Assembly (NCBI GenBank): GCA_964445645.1
Contig: CAYULH010000040.1
Span: 1-39,460 of the forward strand
Length of the DNA: 39,460 nucleotides
Source: Aureispira sp964445645
GTDB taxonomy: Bacteria; Bacteroidota; Bacteroidia; Chitinophagales; Saprospiraceae
Direction: 5' to 3'
Part shown: positions 8,919 to 16,889 of the stretch, one piece after another
Numbering within the stretch: position 1 is the stretch's first letter
Layout of the letters: each line of letters begins with the position of its first letter
Notes under the pieces: generated by a model
What the model was told of the DNA's origin: nothing
Databases searched by the model: none
What the model saw: the letters and a program-made list of their open reading frames with translations, nothing else
Translations under genes and position numbers: made by a program

Positions 8919-9470
8919 ATGAGCGAAAAAGATCATTTGTTATCAGATCAAGAATTGGTAAAACGCTGTATGGCTAATGAACGCCACTACCAAGAGCTAC
9001 TTTATCGCCGTTATGCCGATCAGATGTACAGTGTGTGCCTTTCTTACAACAGTGACCAAGATGCTGCTTGTGATATTCTACAAGAAGGTTTTATCAAGGT
9101 CTTCCGAAAATTAGAACAGTTCAAATTTGACAGCTCCCTCAAGGGCTGGATTCGTAGAATTATGGTCAATACGGCCTTGGATCATTACAGAAAACAAAAA
9201 CGTCACGAGGAAAAAATTGAATCGTACACCAAAATTGCCATCAGCCCTCGCATTGGAAATGTACTAGAGCAAATTAATGCCCAAGCACTTATCGAATTAG
9301 TTAACCAATTGCCCACCCGTGCCGCTCTTGTGCTTAAATTGTATGCCATAGAAGGGTACAATCACAAAGAAATAGCACAAAAACTAGCCATAAGCGAGGG
9401 AACTTCCAAATCACAATTGCACCGCGCCCGCACATTACTCAAACAGCTGCTCAGTAAAAACAATGGATAA
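8919..9470 (+). CDS. ECF-type RNA polymerase sigma factor
   Basis: A 183-aa sigma-70 family protein of the extracytoplasmic type. The sigma-2 region reads YQELLYRRYADQMYSVCL, then DILQEGFIKVFRKL and GWIRRIMVNTALDHYRK. The sigma-4 region near the C terminus reads LPTRAALVLKLYAIEGY, EIAQKLAISEGTSKSQLHRAR. ATG 8919 is preferred over the in-frame TTG three codons upstream. The gene overlaps the next by 8 bases (9463-9470), the usual sign of a sigma/anti-sigma pair. Targets unknown. Confidence 0.93.
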   Translation: MSEKDHLLSDQELVKRCMANERHYQELLYRRYADQMYSVCLSYNSDQDAACDILQEGFIKVFRKLEQFKFDSSLKGWIRRIMVNTALDHYRKQKRHEEKIESYTKIAISPRIGNVLEQINAQALIELVNQLPTRAALVLKLYAIEGYNHKEIAQKLAISEGTSKSQLHRARTLLKQLLSKNNG

Positions 9471-11118
9471 ATCTATTAACCAACAACTCGATCAAAAACT
9501 GCGAGAAAGCTATCAGCAGTTTTCTGTCCCTGCACCTGATGGTATCTGGGAACAGCTTCAGACGCATTTGCCTGAGCCATCATTGGAGCAGCAATTGGAC
9601 GATAAGGTGCAGGCTAGTTATGAAGCACAAGCAGCTACAGCCCCTGAAGGTGTTTGGGAACAATTGGAAAAGAATTTGCCAGCGGCGGTAGATGAACAGT
9701 TGGATGATAAAATCAAGCAAGGATTTACAGAACATGTAGCTAAAGCAGCACCTTTGGCGGCTTGGTCTGTGATTGCAGAGGAATTGAATAATACTGCTGC
9801 ATCATTGGATGAGCAATTGGACGACAAAGTTAAGCAAAGCTATCAGGAAGAACAATTGTTAGCCCCTCAGAAGGTTTGGGCGGCTGTTAATCGCCAATTG
9901 AATATTGATCGCACTTGGAAACGTATTAGTGCGGCCTTAGATGCCCCTGTGGTGGCGTTTGATTGGAAATTGCGTAGCCTACAAGGGTTGGTATTGGCTT
10001 TATTGCTGTTGTTGTGGTTCAGAACATGCAACAAAGTTCCAACAGTGATACCTTCAGCACCTATGGCTGCAAAAACTAAGCAAGAAAAAAATCCTGCTCA
10101 AATTATAAACAAAGCACTTTCATTATTAGAAAGTGAGAAGAATACAAAAAATACACCCAAGGAGAACGTATTGAGTAGTACTCCTGCTCCCTCCCACAAG
10201 GGAAATCAAAAAATCACAACAATCAAGGTAAGCGAAGCGCAAAACACCCCCCTCCAACAAGGAGAACCAAGCACAGCAGGAACAATCAAAAAACCACAAG
10301 AATCCAACAAATTAAACCAACTACAACTCCAACAAAAGAAATCACAAAATCAAGATAATCAAACCAATCAAGGTACGCGAAGCGACTATCAATCATCCAA
10401 CAAAACAATCACAGCAATCAAACCAATCAAGGTACGCGAAGCGACTATCCCCCAAGAATTAACCTTAGTACAAGAACCAAACTGGAAAAAGAAACCGTGG
10501 TTATTCAAAAATAGATTGGCATTTGGAGTTTTTACAGCGGTCAATTCTACCGTATTGCTAAATAATGAAACACGCCAAAGTTTTGATTATAACAGTCTGA
10601 CAATTAACTACTTTGGCTTGGCTGCCAACTATGGTTTGTGGGGGCGTTATCAATGGCACAAAAAAGGAGCTATTGTAGCCGAATATTCGCTCAATGCCGA
10701 TCATCGTCAAGCTTATGGCATTTATCAAAAAGGGCAATTTGTAATCAAAGAATACGTCTTTAATTACAATAGAATTTCTTTGGCCTATCAATTGGATTTG
10801 TGGCAAGATCCGCAACACGCCAGTCATAAGATTACCGCACAATTGGGGGGCTATGCAGGAATTAGGAGAGGTTTTCAGTTGTATTATGACAAAGTATTGG
10901 TGAATGATAAATTGGGCGATTACCACCAGTATGATGCTGGATTAAAAGTGGCCTTAGGACATGAATTTATCATTGATCATTTTGTCATTGGTTATGGAAT
11001 ACGTTCAGATATTGGGCTGGCTAATGTATTTAGAGGCAATAAACAATTGAATGCACAACAAAATAGAACCAATCTTATTCATTTGGGAGGATACATACAG
11101 TTAGGATACCAATTTTGA
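9463..11118 (+). CDS. Putative trans-envelope anti-sigma-like protein with outer-membrane beta-barrel
   Basis: A 551-aa protein. Residues 1-149 carry four degenerate repeats of about 36 residues (LDxKLRESYQ / LDDKVQASY / LDDKIKQGF / LDDKVKQSY, each followed by PxxxW). This part is predicted to be cytoplasmic. One membrane segment follows at about 173-187 (GLVLALLLLLWF), then a Gln/Asn/Lys/Thr-rich linker (about 190-330) and a C-terminal beta-barrel-like region (about 345-551) ending in GYIQLGYQF, with the terminal aromatic of outer-membrane proteins. Translational overlap with the sigma gene suggests it controls that sigma. The arrangement would link the cytoplasm to the outer membrane in one chain. 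Function is inferred from context. Confidence 0.7.
   Translation: MDKSINQQLDQKLRESYQQFSVPAPDGIWEQLQTHLPEPSLEQQLDDKVQASYEAQAATAPEGVWEQLEKNLPAAVDEQLDDKIKQGFTEHVAKAAPLAAWSVIAEELNNTAASLDEQLDDKVKQSYQEEQLLAPQKVWAAVNRQLNIDRTWKRISAALDAPVVAFDWKLRSLQGLVLALLLLLWFRTCNKVPTVIPSAPMAAKTKQEKNPAQIINKALSLLESEKNTKNTPKENVLSSTPAPSHKGNQKITTIKVSEAQNTPLQQGEPSTAGTIKKPQESNKLNQLQLQQKKSQNQDNQTNQGTRSDYQSSNKTITAIKPIKVREATIPQELTLVQEPNWKKKPWLFKNRLAFGVFTAVNSTVLLNNETRQSFDYNSLTINYFGLAANYGLWGRYQWHKKGAIVAEYSLNADHRQAYGIYQKGQFVIKEYVFNYNRISLAYQLDLWQDPQHASHKITAQLGGYAGIRRGFQLYYDKVLVNDKLGDYHQYDAGLKVALGHEFIIDHFVIGYGIRSDIGLANVFRGNKQLNAQQNRTNLIHLGGYIQLGYQF
10357..10449 (+). repeat. 34-bp direct repeat inside the linker coding region
   Basis: A perfect 34-bp repeat, at 10357-10390 and 10416-10449, containing GGTACGCGAAGCGACTATC. 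A shorter related copy with GGTAAGCGAAGCG lies at about 10219-10239. It encodes part of the low-complexity linker, so length change here is likely tolerated. Confidence 0.9.
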
Positions 11119-11396
11119 TCCTTGAGATTTTCGTTGAGCCTTGTATTCCTGTATTTTTTGTCAAAAAAGCAATAAATAATGCTGTAGAAGCTTTTATAAC
11201 ACTTGATTATTTTGAAAAGTAGACAAAATAATCTAAATTTATAGAGCTTAATAGATAATTATTTCAACCAAATAGAAACTACATTTCACAGTTGAAATAT
11301 ATGATATATGGAAAGATTGACTACCTTTTCATAATGCTTTTTGCAGGTTATTTGTGATAATAGGTTTGTAATTTAGCAATTTTTGTACTGTTTTTT

Positions 11397-11430
11397 GAGG
11401 CTTCCCATTGCAAGGGGAAGCCTCTTTTTA
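11397..11430 (+). terminator. Rho-independent terminator
   Basis: GAGGCTTCCC (11397-11406) pairs with GGGAAGCCTC (11415-11424), followed by TTTTTA. It probably ends the lipoprotein-sigma-envelope operon. Confidence 0.8.
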
Positions 11431-11587
11431 TGGCTACAGGTTGGCAGTCTTGTGTTGTTGGCTGCTATATAGATGAATAATTGGTTGTTTTGTCTATGTG
11501 ATTCATCTACAGTGTTTTAGCAAAATGTTAATATCGTAAACTATTAAAAAAAAGATAGTTTAAAATGAAAGAATGGTCAAAGTCTAC

Positions 11588-11619
11588 TTGCATACTCCAG
11601 AAAAAATATAGTACCTTTG
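11588..11619 (+). promoter_or_regulatory. Bacteroidota-type promoter of the phasin-like operon
   Basis: TTG at 11588-11590 and TACCTTTG at 11612-11619 match the -33 TTG and -7 TAnnTTTG elements of the Bacteroidota housekeeping sigma, with 21 bases between. The leader to ATG 11733 is about 105 bases. Confidence 0.6.
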
Positions 11620-11732
11620 TTGTCAATTAGTCGAAAAGAGACTAGCAAAACAGGTTTCTACAACAAAAGTTTATAGGAACTGTTTTTTAAGTAAATTTAA
11701 TATTACAAATCAACAACAACTTTTTAATTATC

Positions 11733-12083
11733 ATGGCAATCACAAATGTAATCACCAATACTGTTAAAGATGTTTTTGCAATCAGCCAAAGCATAGCTAA
11801 AGTCGTAAAAGACGAGGTAGAGCTAAAAATGAACAGTAGCAAAGACGAAGATTTTGACTATGACGATGACAAATCTTCTAGTGAGAGCTACGTTTCTTCA
11901 TTGTCTAGCTACTTTGAAGGTTTTGAAACTAAAGCAAAAGATTTAATTCAAACTGCTTTTTCTGGTTTTCAATCTTCCAAATCAGAAGAACAAACTGAAT
12001 TGGAAAACCGCATTGCTGCTCTTGAAGAAAAATTGAGCAAATTGGTTGAAGAAAGCCTAGAAAACATCCGCAACAACAAATAA
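11733..12083 (+). CDS. Small acidic coiled-coil protein, phasin-like
   Basis: A 116-aa soluble protein. The first 30 residues are amphipathic (NVITNTVKDVFAISQSIAKVV). A Ser/Asp-rich acidic segment follows (DEDFDYDDDKSSS), and then a helix with a C-terminal heptad-repeat coiled coil (ELENRIAALEEKLSKLVEE). This resembles phasins and related granule or membrane surface proteins. The next gene, 8 bases downstream, encodes a clearer phasin-type protein, so the two probably act together. No PHA synthase is visible in the window. Confidence 0.55.
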   Translation: MAITNVITNTVKDVFAISQSIAKVVKDEVELKMNSSKDEDFDYDDDKSSSESYVSSLSSYFEGFETKAKDLIQTAFSGFQSSKSEEQTELENRIAALEEKLSKLVEESLENIRNNK

Positions 12084-12091
12084 TAATAATT

Positions 12092-12472
12092 ATGGGTCTA
12101 CTCAAAAAAGTACTTTACACAGGTGTAGGGCTTGTGGCATCTACTACAGAACGCCTTCAACATGCTGTTGACGATATAGTAGAAAAAAGCAAACTCTCAG
12201 AAGAAGAAGGGAAAAAAGTAGTGGACGATGTTGTAAAAAATGCAGAGACACAACGCCCTTTGTTAGAAAACAGATTTAGAGATTTTGTTGGCACTACACT
12301 AGAGCGTTTTAATCTGCCACAAGCAGAAGCTTTCGCTAACTTAGAAAAAAGAATTAAATCACTGGAAGTTAAAGTAAGTCTGTTAGCGCAAGAACTAGAG
12401 CGTCAACGTCGTTCGTCAGATGAAGGAACTTCTCGTCCAGACTTAGAAATTCGTCAGGGATTTAATAAATAA
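12092..12472 (+). CDS. Phasin family-like protein
   Basis: A 126-aa protein: an N-terminal hydrophobic helix (LLKKVLYTGVGLVAST), a helical region with KLSEEEGKKVVDDVVKNAE typical of PhaF/phasin-like proteins, and a C-terminal coiled coil (FANLEKRIKSLEVKVSLLAQELE). Such proteins coat polyhydroxyalkanoate granules or serve as general surface stabilisers. It follows the preceding gene by 8 bases and ends at a strong terminator. Granule association is inference, since no polymer synthesis gene is nearby. Confidence 0.65.
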   Translation: MGLLKKVLYTGVGLVASTTERLQHAVDDIVEKSKLSEEEGKKVVDDVVKNAETQRPLLENRFRDFVGTTLERFNLPQAEAFANLEKRIKSLEVKVSLLAQELERQRRSSDEGTSRPDLEIRQGFNK

Positions 12473-12503
12473 GCAGTAAGTACCACAAGTTATACTTTTG
12501 TAA

Positions 12504-12545
12504 AAAAGCGTCATTTCAAAAACTGAAATGACGCTTTTTCTTTTT
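12504..12545 (+). terminator. Rho-independent terminator of the phasin-like operon
   Basis: AAAAGCGTCATTTCA (12504-12518) pairs perfectly with TGAAATGACGCTTTT (12524-12538), followed by a T-rich tail. It lies about 30 bases after the stop. Confidence 0.9.
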
Positions 12546-12610
12546 TTAGCCTAAAATTATTTACTTTAAATCAACTTAATAATAAGCACATTACCTCAAA
12601 ATATAAATTT

Positions 12611-13021
12611 ATGAATACCAATTTTCTTCCTCATGCAGAATTGAAGTGGTTAGAAGAGGCCAATGCCCTTCAAGTTAAATGGTTTAAGTTGCACATGCCT
12701 GTAGAGCGATTTTATGAAATTTGTGGTGCCGCTATGCAAATAATTGCAGCACAAAAAGGAAGCATCTGGATTGCTGATATGTCTGATAGTGAAGGCGTTT
12801 TTAGCAAGCAAATTCAAGAAGCACTGGCCAGCACAGTCATGCAGGAACAAGCGGCCGCCGCAGGAATTAAGCATATCTTGACCGTCCTACCCAAAGTAGC
12901 AGGTTTAAGTTCTTTGAACACCAAGAGTTGGTTGAGAAAAGTACAAAATATGGAACGCCAAGATAATATTGTAGAATTTCCAACCTTGGAAACATGTATT
13001 GGATGGATTAAGAGTCGTTAG
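12611..13021 (+). CDS. SpoIIAA/STAS-like small protein, copy 1
   Basis: A 136-aa soluble protein. Its pattern of a first strand (AELKWLEEANALQVKW), helix, central strand GSIWIADMSDSEGVF, helix and strand KHILTVLPK resembles the SpoIIAA/STAS-like fold found in small Bacteroidota proteins. The assignment is from strand/helix pattern and the conserved ADMSDS loop, not from a catalytic site. It is tandemly duplicated with the next gene. Copy 1 and copy 2 share an exactly identical 47-base stretch near their 5' ends (12621-12667 and 13133-13179), while later parts have diverged. Confidence 0.5.
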   Translation: MNTNFLPHAELKWLEEANALQVKWFKLHMPVERFYEICGAAMQIIAAQKGSIWIADMSDSEGVFSKQIQEALASTVMQEQAAAAGIKHILTVLPKVAGLSSLNTKSWLRKVQNMERQDNIVEFPTLETCIGWIKSR

Positions 13022-13122
13022 TGTTTAGGGAGGTAATAGTGAACCGACCAAAACTATTTTTCCTAAAAAAAATTACGGCATGTTTTCTATATGTTGTTGA
13101 GACTACTAAAAATTAGAACATT

Positions 13123-13536
13123 ATGGATACTGATTTTCTTCCTCATGCAGAATTGAAGTGGTTAGAAGAGGCCAATGCCATTCAAGTGAGATGGCTCATA
13201 CTGCACATGTCCTCAAGGCAGTTTTATACTATTTGTAGTGCTGCGCTGCAAATACTCATGCAGCACAAAGGCAATATTTGGATTGCAGATATGTCTGACA
13301 GCGACGGGGTGTTTAGTAGTAAAATTCAACATGCCCTTACTAGTACGGTTATGCAGCAACAAGCAGAGGCCGCAGGAATTGAGTATGTTTTTACCGTTAT
13401 GCCCAAAACAGCAGGGCTCAGTACTCTAAATACCAGAGCTTGGTTAAAAAAAGCCCGAAAGATGGAACTTCAAGATAGTGTAGTAGATTTTCCCAACCTA
13501 AAAACTTGTTTGGAGTGGATAAAAATGAATTGCTAG
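13123..13536 (+). CDS. SpoIIAA/STAS-like small protein, copy 2
   Basis: A 137-aa paralogue of the upstream protein with the same length and layout (GNIWIADMSDSDGVF; EYVFTVMPKTAGLS). It lies 101 bases downstream with its own short leader. Most of the third codon positions differ between the two copies except in the identical 47-base 5' block. The stop is 12 bases before the converging response-regulator stop, with no clear terminator between. Function unknown; a role in protein interaction or signalling is a guess from the fold. Confidence 0.5.
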   Translation: MDTDFLPHAELKWLEEANAIQVRWLILHMSSRQFYTICSAALQILMQHKGNIWIADMSDSDGVFSSKIQHALTSTVMQQQAEAAGIEYVFTVMPKTAGLSTLNTRAWLKKARKMELQDSVVDFPNLKTCLEWIKMNC

Positions 13537-13550
13537 TGAGTTGACGTTAT

Positions 13551-14249
13551 TCAAAACAAACGCCCAATCACCTGCTTCCTATACGTTTTGCCAACAGGCA
13601 AGACCACACCACCCTCTAAGTGCAACTGGTGATTTTGGTAATGCACCACTTTAGAGGATGCAATAATGTAGGAGCGATGCACCCGCATAAATTGTGCAGA
13701 AGGCAACGCACTATCTAGGCGTTTGAGAGCATTGAGCTCGATAATGCGCCCCTTGGTAGTGTGGTAACGCACATATTCTTTTAGCGATTCGATATAGATA
13801 ATATCACACAACAAAATCTTATGATGCTGGTGCTCCGAATGCACCCAAATAAACTGCTCCTGTTGTTGGTCAAACTGCCCTGCCTTTTGGGCAGTTTCTT
13901 GTTGTTGCAATGCCTTGTTGATAGCCTGCTCAAAACGCTGAAAAGAAATGGGCTTGAGCAAATAATCTACCACATCCAATTCAAAACCCTCTAGGGCATA
14001 ATTGGGGTAAGCTGTTGTGAAAATGACGCGTGGTTTGCGCTGCCCCAATTGGCGCAAAAAATCAATTCCAGACTGTTGAGGCATCTGAATATCCAAGAGA
14101 ATAAGCTCCACGGTTCCGTTTTCTAAATAAGGGCTGGCCTCGTGGCTAGAAGCACATTCGGCAAGGAGTTCCAAACGAGGAATCTTAGCCACATAGCTTT
14201 TTAATAACTCTCGTGCCAAGCGTTCATCATCTACGATTAAGCAATTCAT
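13551..14249 (-). CDS. LytTR-family response regulator
   Basis: A 232-aa two-component regulator. The receiver domain (1-120) has Asp7-Asp8, phosphoacceptor Asp53 in LLDIQMP, TTAYPNY and Lys in YLLKP. The C-terminal LytTR DNA-binding domain (about 130-232) shows IYIESLKEYVRYHTTKG and the FMRVHRSYIIASSKV block with VLPVGKTYRK. Its start overlaps the kinase stop by 4 bases (ATGA), so it is translationally coupled to the partner kinase. Targets unknown. Confidence 0.95.
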   Translation of the reverse strand: MNCLIVDDERLARELLKSYVAKIPRLELLAECASSHEASPYLENGTVELILLDIQMPQQSGIDFLRQLGQRKPRVIFTTAYPNYALEGFELDVVDYLLKPISFQRFEQAINKALQQQETAQKAGQFDQQQEQFIWVHSEHQHHKILLCDIIYIESLKEYVRYHTTKGRIIELNALKRLDSALPSAQFMRVHRSYIIASSKVVHYQNHQLHLEGGVVLPVGKTYRKQVIGRLF

Positions 14250-15340
14250 GTATTCATCAATTGTAAGGTCAACTCTAATCTAAAAGCGTCTGGTTGCTGC
14301 TCTATTTGTAGTTGGTGGCGATTAGAATAGAGCAATTCCAATCTTTTTTGAACATTTTCAATGCCAATACCCATATACTCATCGGGCACTTCCTCGGTGG
14401 TATCGGTGGGCGACAAGCTATTTTCTACCGTAAAAATAAGGATATTATGATGATAATATAACTTTAAGTTAATCCACCGTTTTTCTGGTTGTTGATTATT
14501 ATAACTGTGTTTAAAGGCATTCTCAACAAAAGGCAATAGCAACATAGGCTCTATCTCCAAATCAGGCAAATTGGGATCAATATTGACCTCCAACCCTTCC
14601 AACTGTGCATCTTTCCACTGCTGCAAATAAATGTAATTCTGTATATAATTGACCTCTTTGTGAATAGATACCCGTTCTTGTTGGCAATCATAAGTAACAT
14701 AACGCAACATATCTGATAGTTTAAGCACAAATTCTCCTGCTTTTTGTGGCTGGAGCTGAATAAGCGCATACAGATTGTTGAGCGCATTGAACAAAAAGTG
14801 AGGATTGATTTGGCGGCGCAGCAATTTAAGCTCGTTTTTAAGATTGGCCGCCTTGAGTGCTGCATCTGCCTGATTGCGCTTAGAAAACTCCAACCCTAAT
14901 CCATACAAAAAACTAATAAAGTAAATAGAAACCACTGTCAGCCCTATAATAGAACGTGGAAAGGACGTTAATCCTCTGCTAGTGGTAATAATAATATCAT
15001 TTTGTCTAGCTTCAACAATATAGCTTATGCTAATATCCGTTAGCGTATTGATATAAATAAAAAACTGCTCTAATCCTAAGAAGGTTAGTGGAATAAGAAT
15101 ACTGTAGGCCAGAAAAGGGTAATACACTACAAAACTCTGTGCTTTGAGCAAATAACGTTGTACAAAATACACATTACTGTAAAAAATTATCGCAAGGATA
15201 ATCATAGCAGGGACAACACGAATGAACGCTGTAGGGAGGCCAAACAATTCTATATTGATATACAATGGCAATAAGGTAAGCAAAAACCAAAGTATAATTT
15301 GCATTCCGATAAATAAACGGGGGTGGCGCAAAGCAAGCAT
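14246..15340 (-). CDS. LytS/YehU-type sensor histidine kinase
   Basis: A 364-aa membrane kinase. Four hydrophobic segments lie in residues 10-150 (IILWFLLTLLPLYI, VPAMIILAIIFYSNV, FLAYSILIPLTFLGL, IIGLTVVSIYFISFL). A short helical linker leads to the His-kinase domain with phosphoacceptor His181 in RRQINPHFLFNALNNL and the N-box LLLPFVENAFKHSYN, as in the LytS family. ATG 15340 is preferred over a TTG three codons earlier. It is coupled to the downstream regulator by a 4-base overlap. It is the last host gene before the integrated element. Confidence 0.93.
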   Translation of the reverse strand: MLALRHPRLFIGMQIILWFLLTLLPLYINIELFGLPTAFIRVVPAMIILAIIFYSNVYFVQRYLLKAQSFVVYYPFLAYSILIPLTFLGLEQFFIYINTLTDISISYIVEARQNDIIITTSRGLTSFPRSIIGLTVVSIYFISFLYGLGLEFSKRNQADAALKAANLKNELKLLRRQINPHFLFNALNNLYALIQLQPQKAGEFVLKLSDMLRYVTYDCQQERVSIHKEVNYIQNYIYLQQWKDAQLEGLEVNIDPNLPDLEIEPMLLLPFVENAFKHSYNNQQPEKRWINLKLYYHHNILIFTVENSLSPTDTTEEVPDEYMGIGIENVQKRLELLYSNRHQLQIEQQPDAFRLELTLQLMNT

Positions 15341-15570
15341 AAAGCACAAGACAGGGACAAGTGAACGATAAAAATTTTATCAGCAGCTAAGATAAGTTTT
15401 TGCGTTTAAGCACTGTTCAAAAATGATAAAATTATTCTGTCATTTCTGTCTCAACCAAAGCAAATTATTGTTGGGTTTCTTTGAGGGGCAATCCGAAAAC
15501 TTATCAAAATTTAAATACTACTTAAATAGAGCTTTTGTGTTGCTAATCTATTGAAAAACAAAATCTTATA

Positions 15571-15613
15571 AAAACAAAAAAGACCATCTCGAAATTAATC
15601 AAGACAGTCTTTT
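15571..15613 (-). terminator. Imperfect leftward terminator beside attL
   Basis: AGAC-CATCT-CG (15581-15591) pairs imperfectly with CAAGACAGTCT (15600-15610), followed on the minus strand by TTTTTTGTTTTT. It lies just outside the left attachment repeat. In the uninterrupted chromosome it would lie just downstream of the tRNA gene; now it can end the element's late operon. Confidence 0.45.
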
Positions 15614-15614
15614 T

Positions 15615-15633
15615 AGTAGTCCATAGGGGAATC
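15615..15633. repeat. attL: left copy of 19-bp direct repeat
   Basis: AGTAGTCCATAGGGGAATC is identical to 39406-39424, the 3' end of the tRNA-Glu gene. The base after the repeat differs (A here, G in the tRNA). This is the displaced tRNA 3' fragment left by integration. Confidence 0.88.
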
Positions 15634-15642
15634 AAACTAAAT

Positions 15643-15891
15643 TCATTTAATATGGAGTTTTTGAGCAATTGGTTGTTGATGCTTAATCTGGTATTTTATT
15701 GTTTGACTATCATTTTCCACTAATCGGGGGAATACAGGGTATTGTGTTGTGGAAAATGGCTTTCGTTTCTTTTCCAACTTTTTGTACATACGTTTTATGT
15801 ACTTTGGGGTTTGGGCTGAAAAGTTAGCAATTCGGTAACATAAGCTAAATGCGAAAAGCACTAGGACGGGAAAAAAAAATATTTTTTTCAT
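15643..15891 (-). CDS. Small membrane or secreted basic protein
   Basis: An 82-aa protein with an N-terminal hydrophobic segment (KKIFFFPVLVLFAFSLCYRI) that could be a signal peptide or anchor, then a very basic stretch (KYIKRMYKKLEKKRK). It is the last gene before attL, downstream of the two hydrolases, a place where lysis or accessory genes are common. No family was recognised. Confidence 0.5.
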   Translation of the reverse strand: MKKIFFFPVLVLFAFSLCYRIANFSAQTPKYIKRMYKKLEKKRKPFSTTQYPVFPRLVENDSQTIKYQIKHQQPIAQKLHIK

Positions 15892-15939
15892 AGCTTTTAG
15901 TTTTGTAAGTAGTTGTTATGTAATGAGATTATTGTTTTG

Positions 15940-16233
15940 TTATGGGTCTTTGCCATGATTAGTAATAAAAAATTGCTTTAGATCCGCAATTTCTTTTTTT
16001 ATTGCTATTAATGTTTCTGTGTTGTGTGCTTGTGTTTCTTCTCGCAAAGATTCTATTTTTTGCAATTCTCTAGCTGCTAATTCATAATCATTGGTTCCAT
16101 TTAATATTTTGTAAGCTTTATAAAGAAACCAGAATCCAAACACCAAACCAACCAATAAAGTTAACATAGTGATAAAATCAAAAACATATACAAAATCTTC
16201 CCAAAAAGTAGCACAAAAAAAATAGGTGTTCAT
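15940..16233 (-). CDS. Single-pass membrane protein with coiled coil, possible holin or spanin
   Basis: A 97-aa protein: hydrophobic segment at about 20-43 (FITMLTLLVGLVFGFWFLYKAYKI) and a helical charged tail (LAARELQKIESLREETQAHNTETLIAIKKEIADLKQF). It follows the lysozyme-like gene by 27 bases. Size, one membrane helix and position beside the cell-wall hydrolases fit a lysis accessory such as a holin or spanin, but no sequence signature proves it. Confidence 0.55.
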   Translation of the reverse strand: MNTYFFCATFWEDFVYVFDFITMLTLLVGLVFGFWFLYKAYKILNGTNDYELAARELQKIESLREETQAHNTETLIAIKKEIADLKQFFITNHGKDP

Positions 16234-16260
16234 AACTAACTATATACTGTAAATAATACA

Positions 16261-16884
16261 TTACAAAATACTCCAAGCGGTTTCAAATTGGGTATTAGTT
16301 ACTAGTTCCGGGGAACTAAAGTTTGTTTGGCCGCCCTCAAATCTAGCCATAGCCTGAACCAACTTTTTTATGGTGGCTTTATCATTATTAAGTACGGTAT
16401 GTTTACCTACACCCAAACGACCAGCTACATAATTGATATAATTTTCTTGTTGCTGAATCGTATTGTCTGAGGTGGGGGCATATCGTTTTATTATGCTGTC
16501 CACAGTATTATATCCATCCGCTAAATAACGATACCTAAGCAAATAAATACCAGCTCTTACTCCTTGGGGGTAAGAAAAGAACTTTTCAAAGGTCCGGCTC
16601 TCTCCTGGTTGCAATGGTATCTTACCATTCCAGTTATTATAAGACCTGTATTTTATAGCCATAGGGTTATTATATCTAGTGGTTAGATTGGCTCTGGAGT
16701 CGGTTGTGTCCAAATATGATTCGTCCAAACTACCATGTGTGCCTTTTACTGGAGTAAATCCATTACCTATACCAGTATTAGGCGGTATTTGTCCCCCAAG
16801 GGGGGGCAAGCCTTCTTGCTTAGATACAGCCACAACTCCAAGGCCCAATAAAGCCAATAACAAAAATGCTTCTTTCCCTTCCAT
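16261..16884 (-). CDS. Membrane-anchored lysozyme-like virion protein
   Basis: ATG 16884 is the preferred start; an in-frame TTG three codons upstream overlaps the amidase stop. The protein is 207 aa. An N-terminal membrane helix (EAFLLLALLGLGVVAV) is followed by a Gly/Pro-rich linker to about residue 60. The catalytic-like region (about 65-205) has RYNNPMAIKYRSYNNWNGK, FSYPQGVRAGIYLLR, YNTVDSIIKRYAP, ENYINYVAGRLGVG. This pattern (RxNNPxxI, then a single Glu-containing helix) is that of phage virion-associated lysozyme-like proteins, often annotated as structural protein P5. The membrane anchor suggests it is part of the virion rather than a free endolysin. Confidence 0.75.
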   Translation of the reverse strand: MEGKEAFLLLALLGLGVVAVSKQEGLPPLGGQIPPNTGIGNGFTPVKGTHGSLDESYLDTTDSRANLTTRYNNPMAIKYRSYNNWNGKIPLQPGESRTFEKFFSYPQGVRAGIYLLRYRYLADGYNTVDSIIKRYAPTSDNTIQQQENYINYVAGRLGVGKHTVLNNDKATIKKLVQAMARFEGGQTNFSSPELVTNTQFETAWSIL

Positions 16885-16889
16885 GACTA

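Larger units (their letters stand above)
11119..11732. other. Intergenic region with terminator and promoter only
   Basis: About 610 AT-rich bases with no convincing gene. They contain a strong terminator (11397-11430) about 280 bases after the envelope protein and the promoter of the phasin-like operon (11588-11619). The 11119-11390 part shows nothing I can name. Confidence 0.6.
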
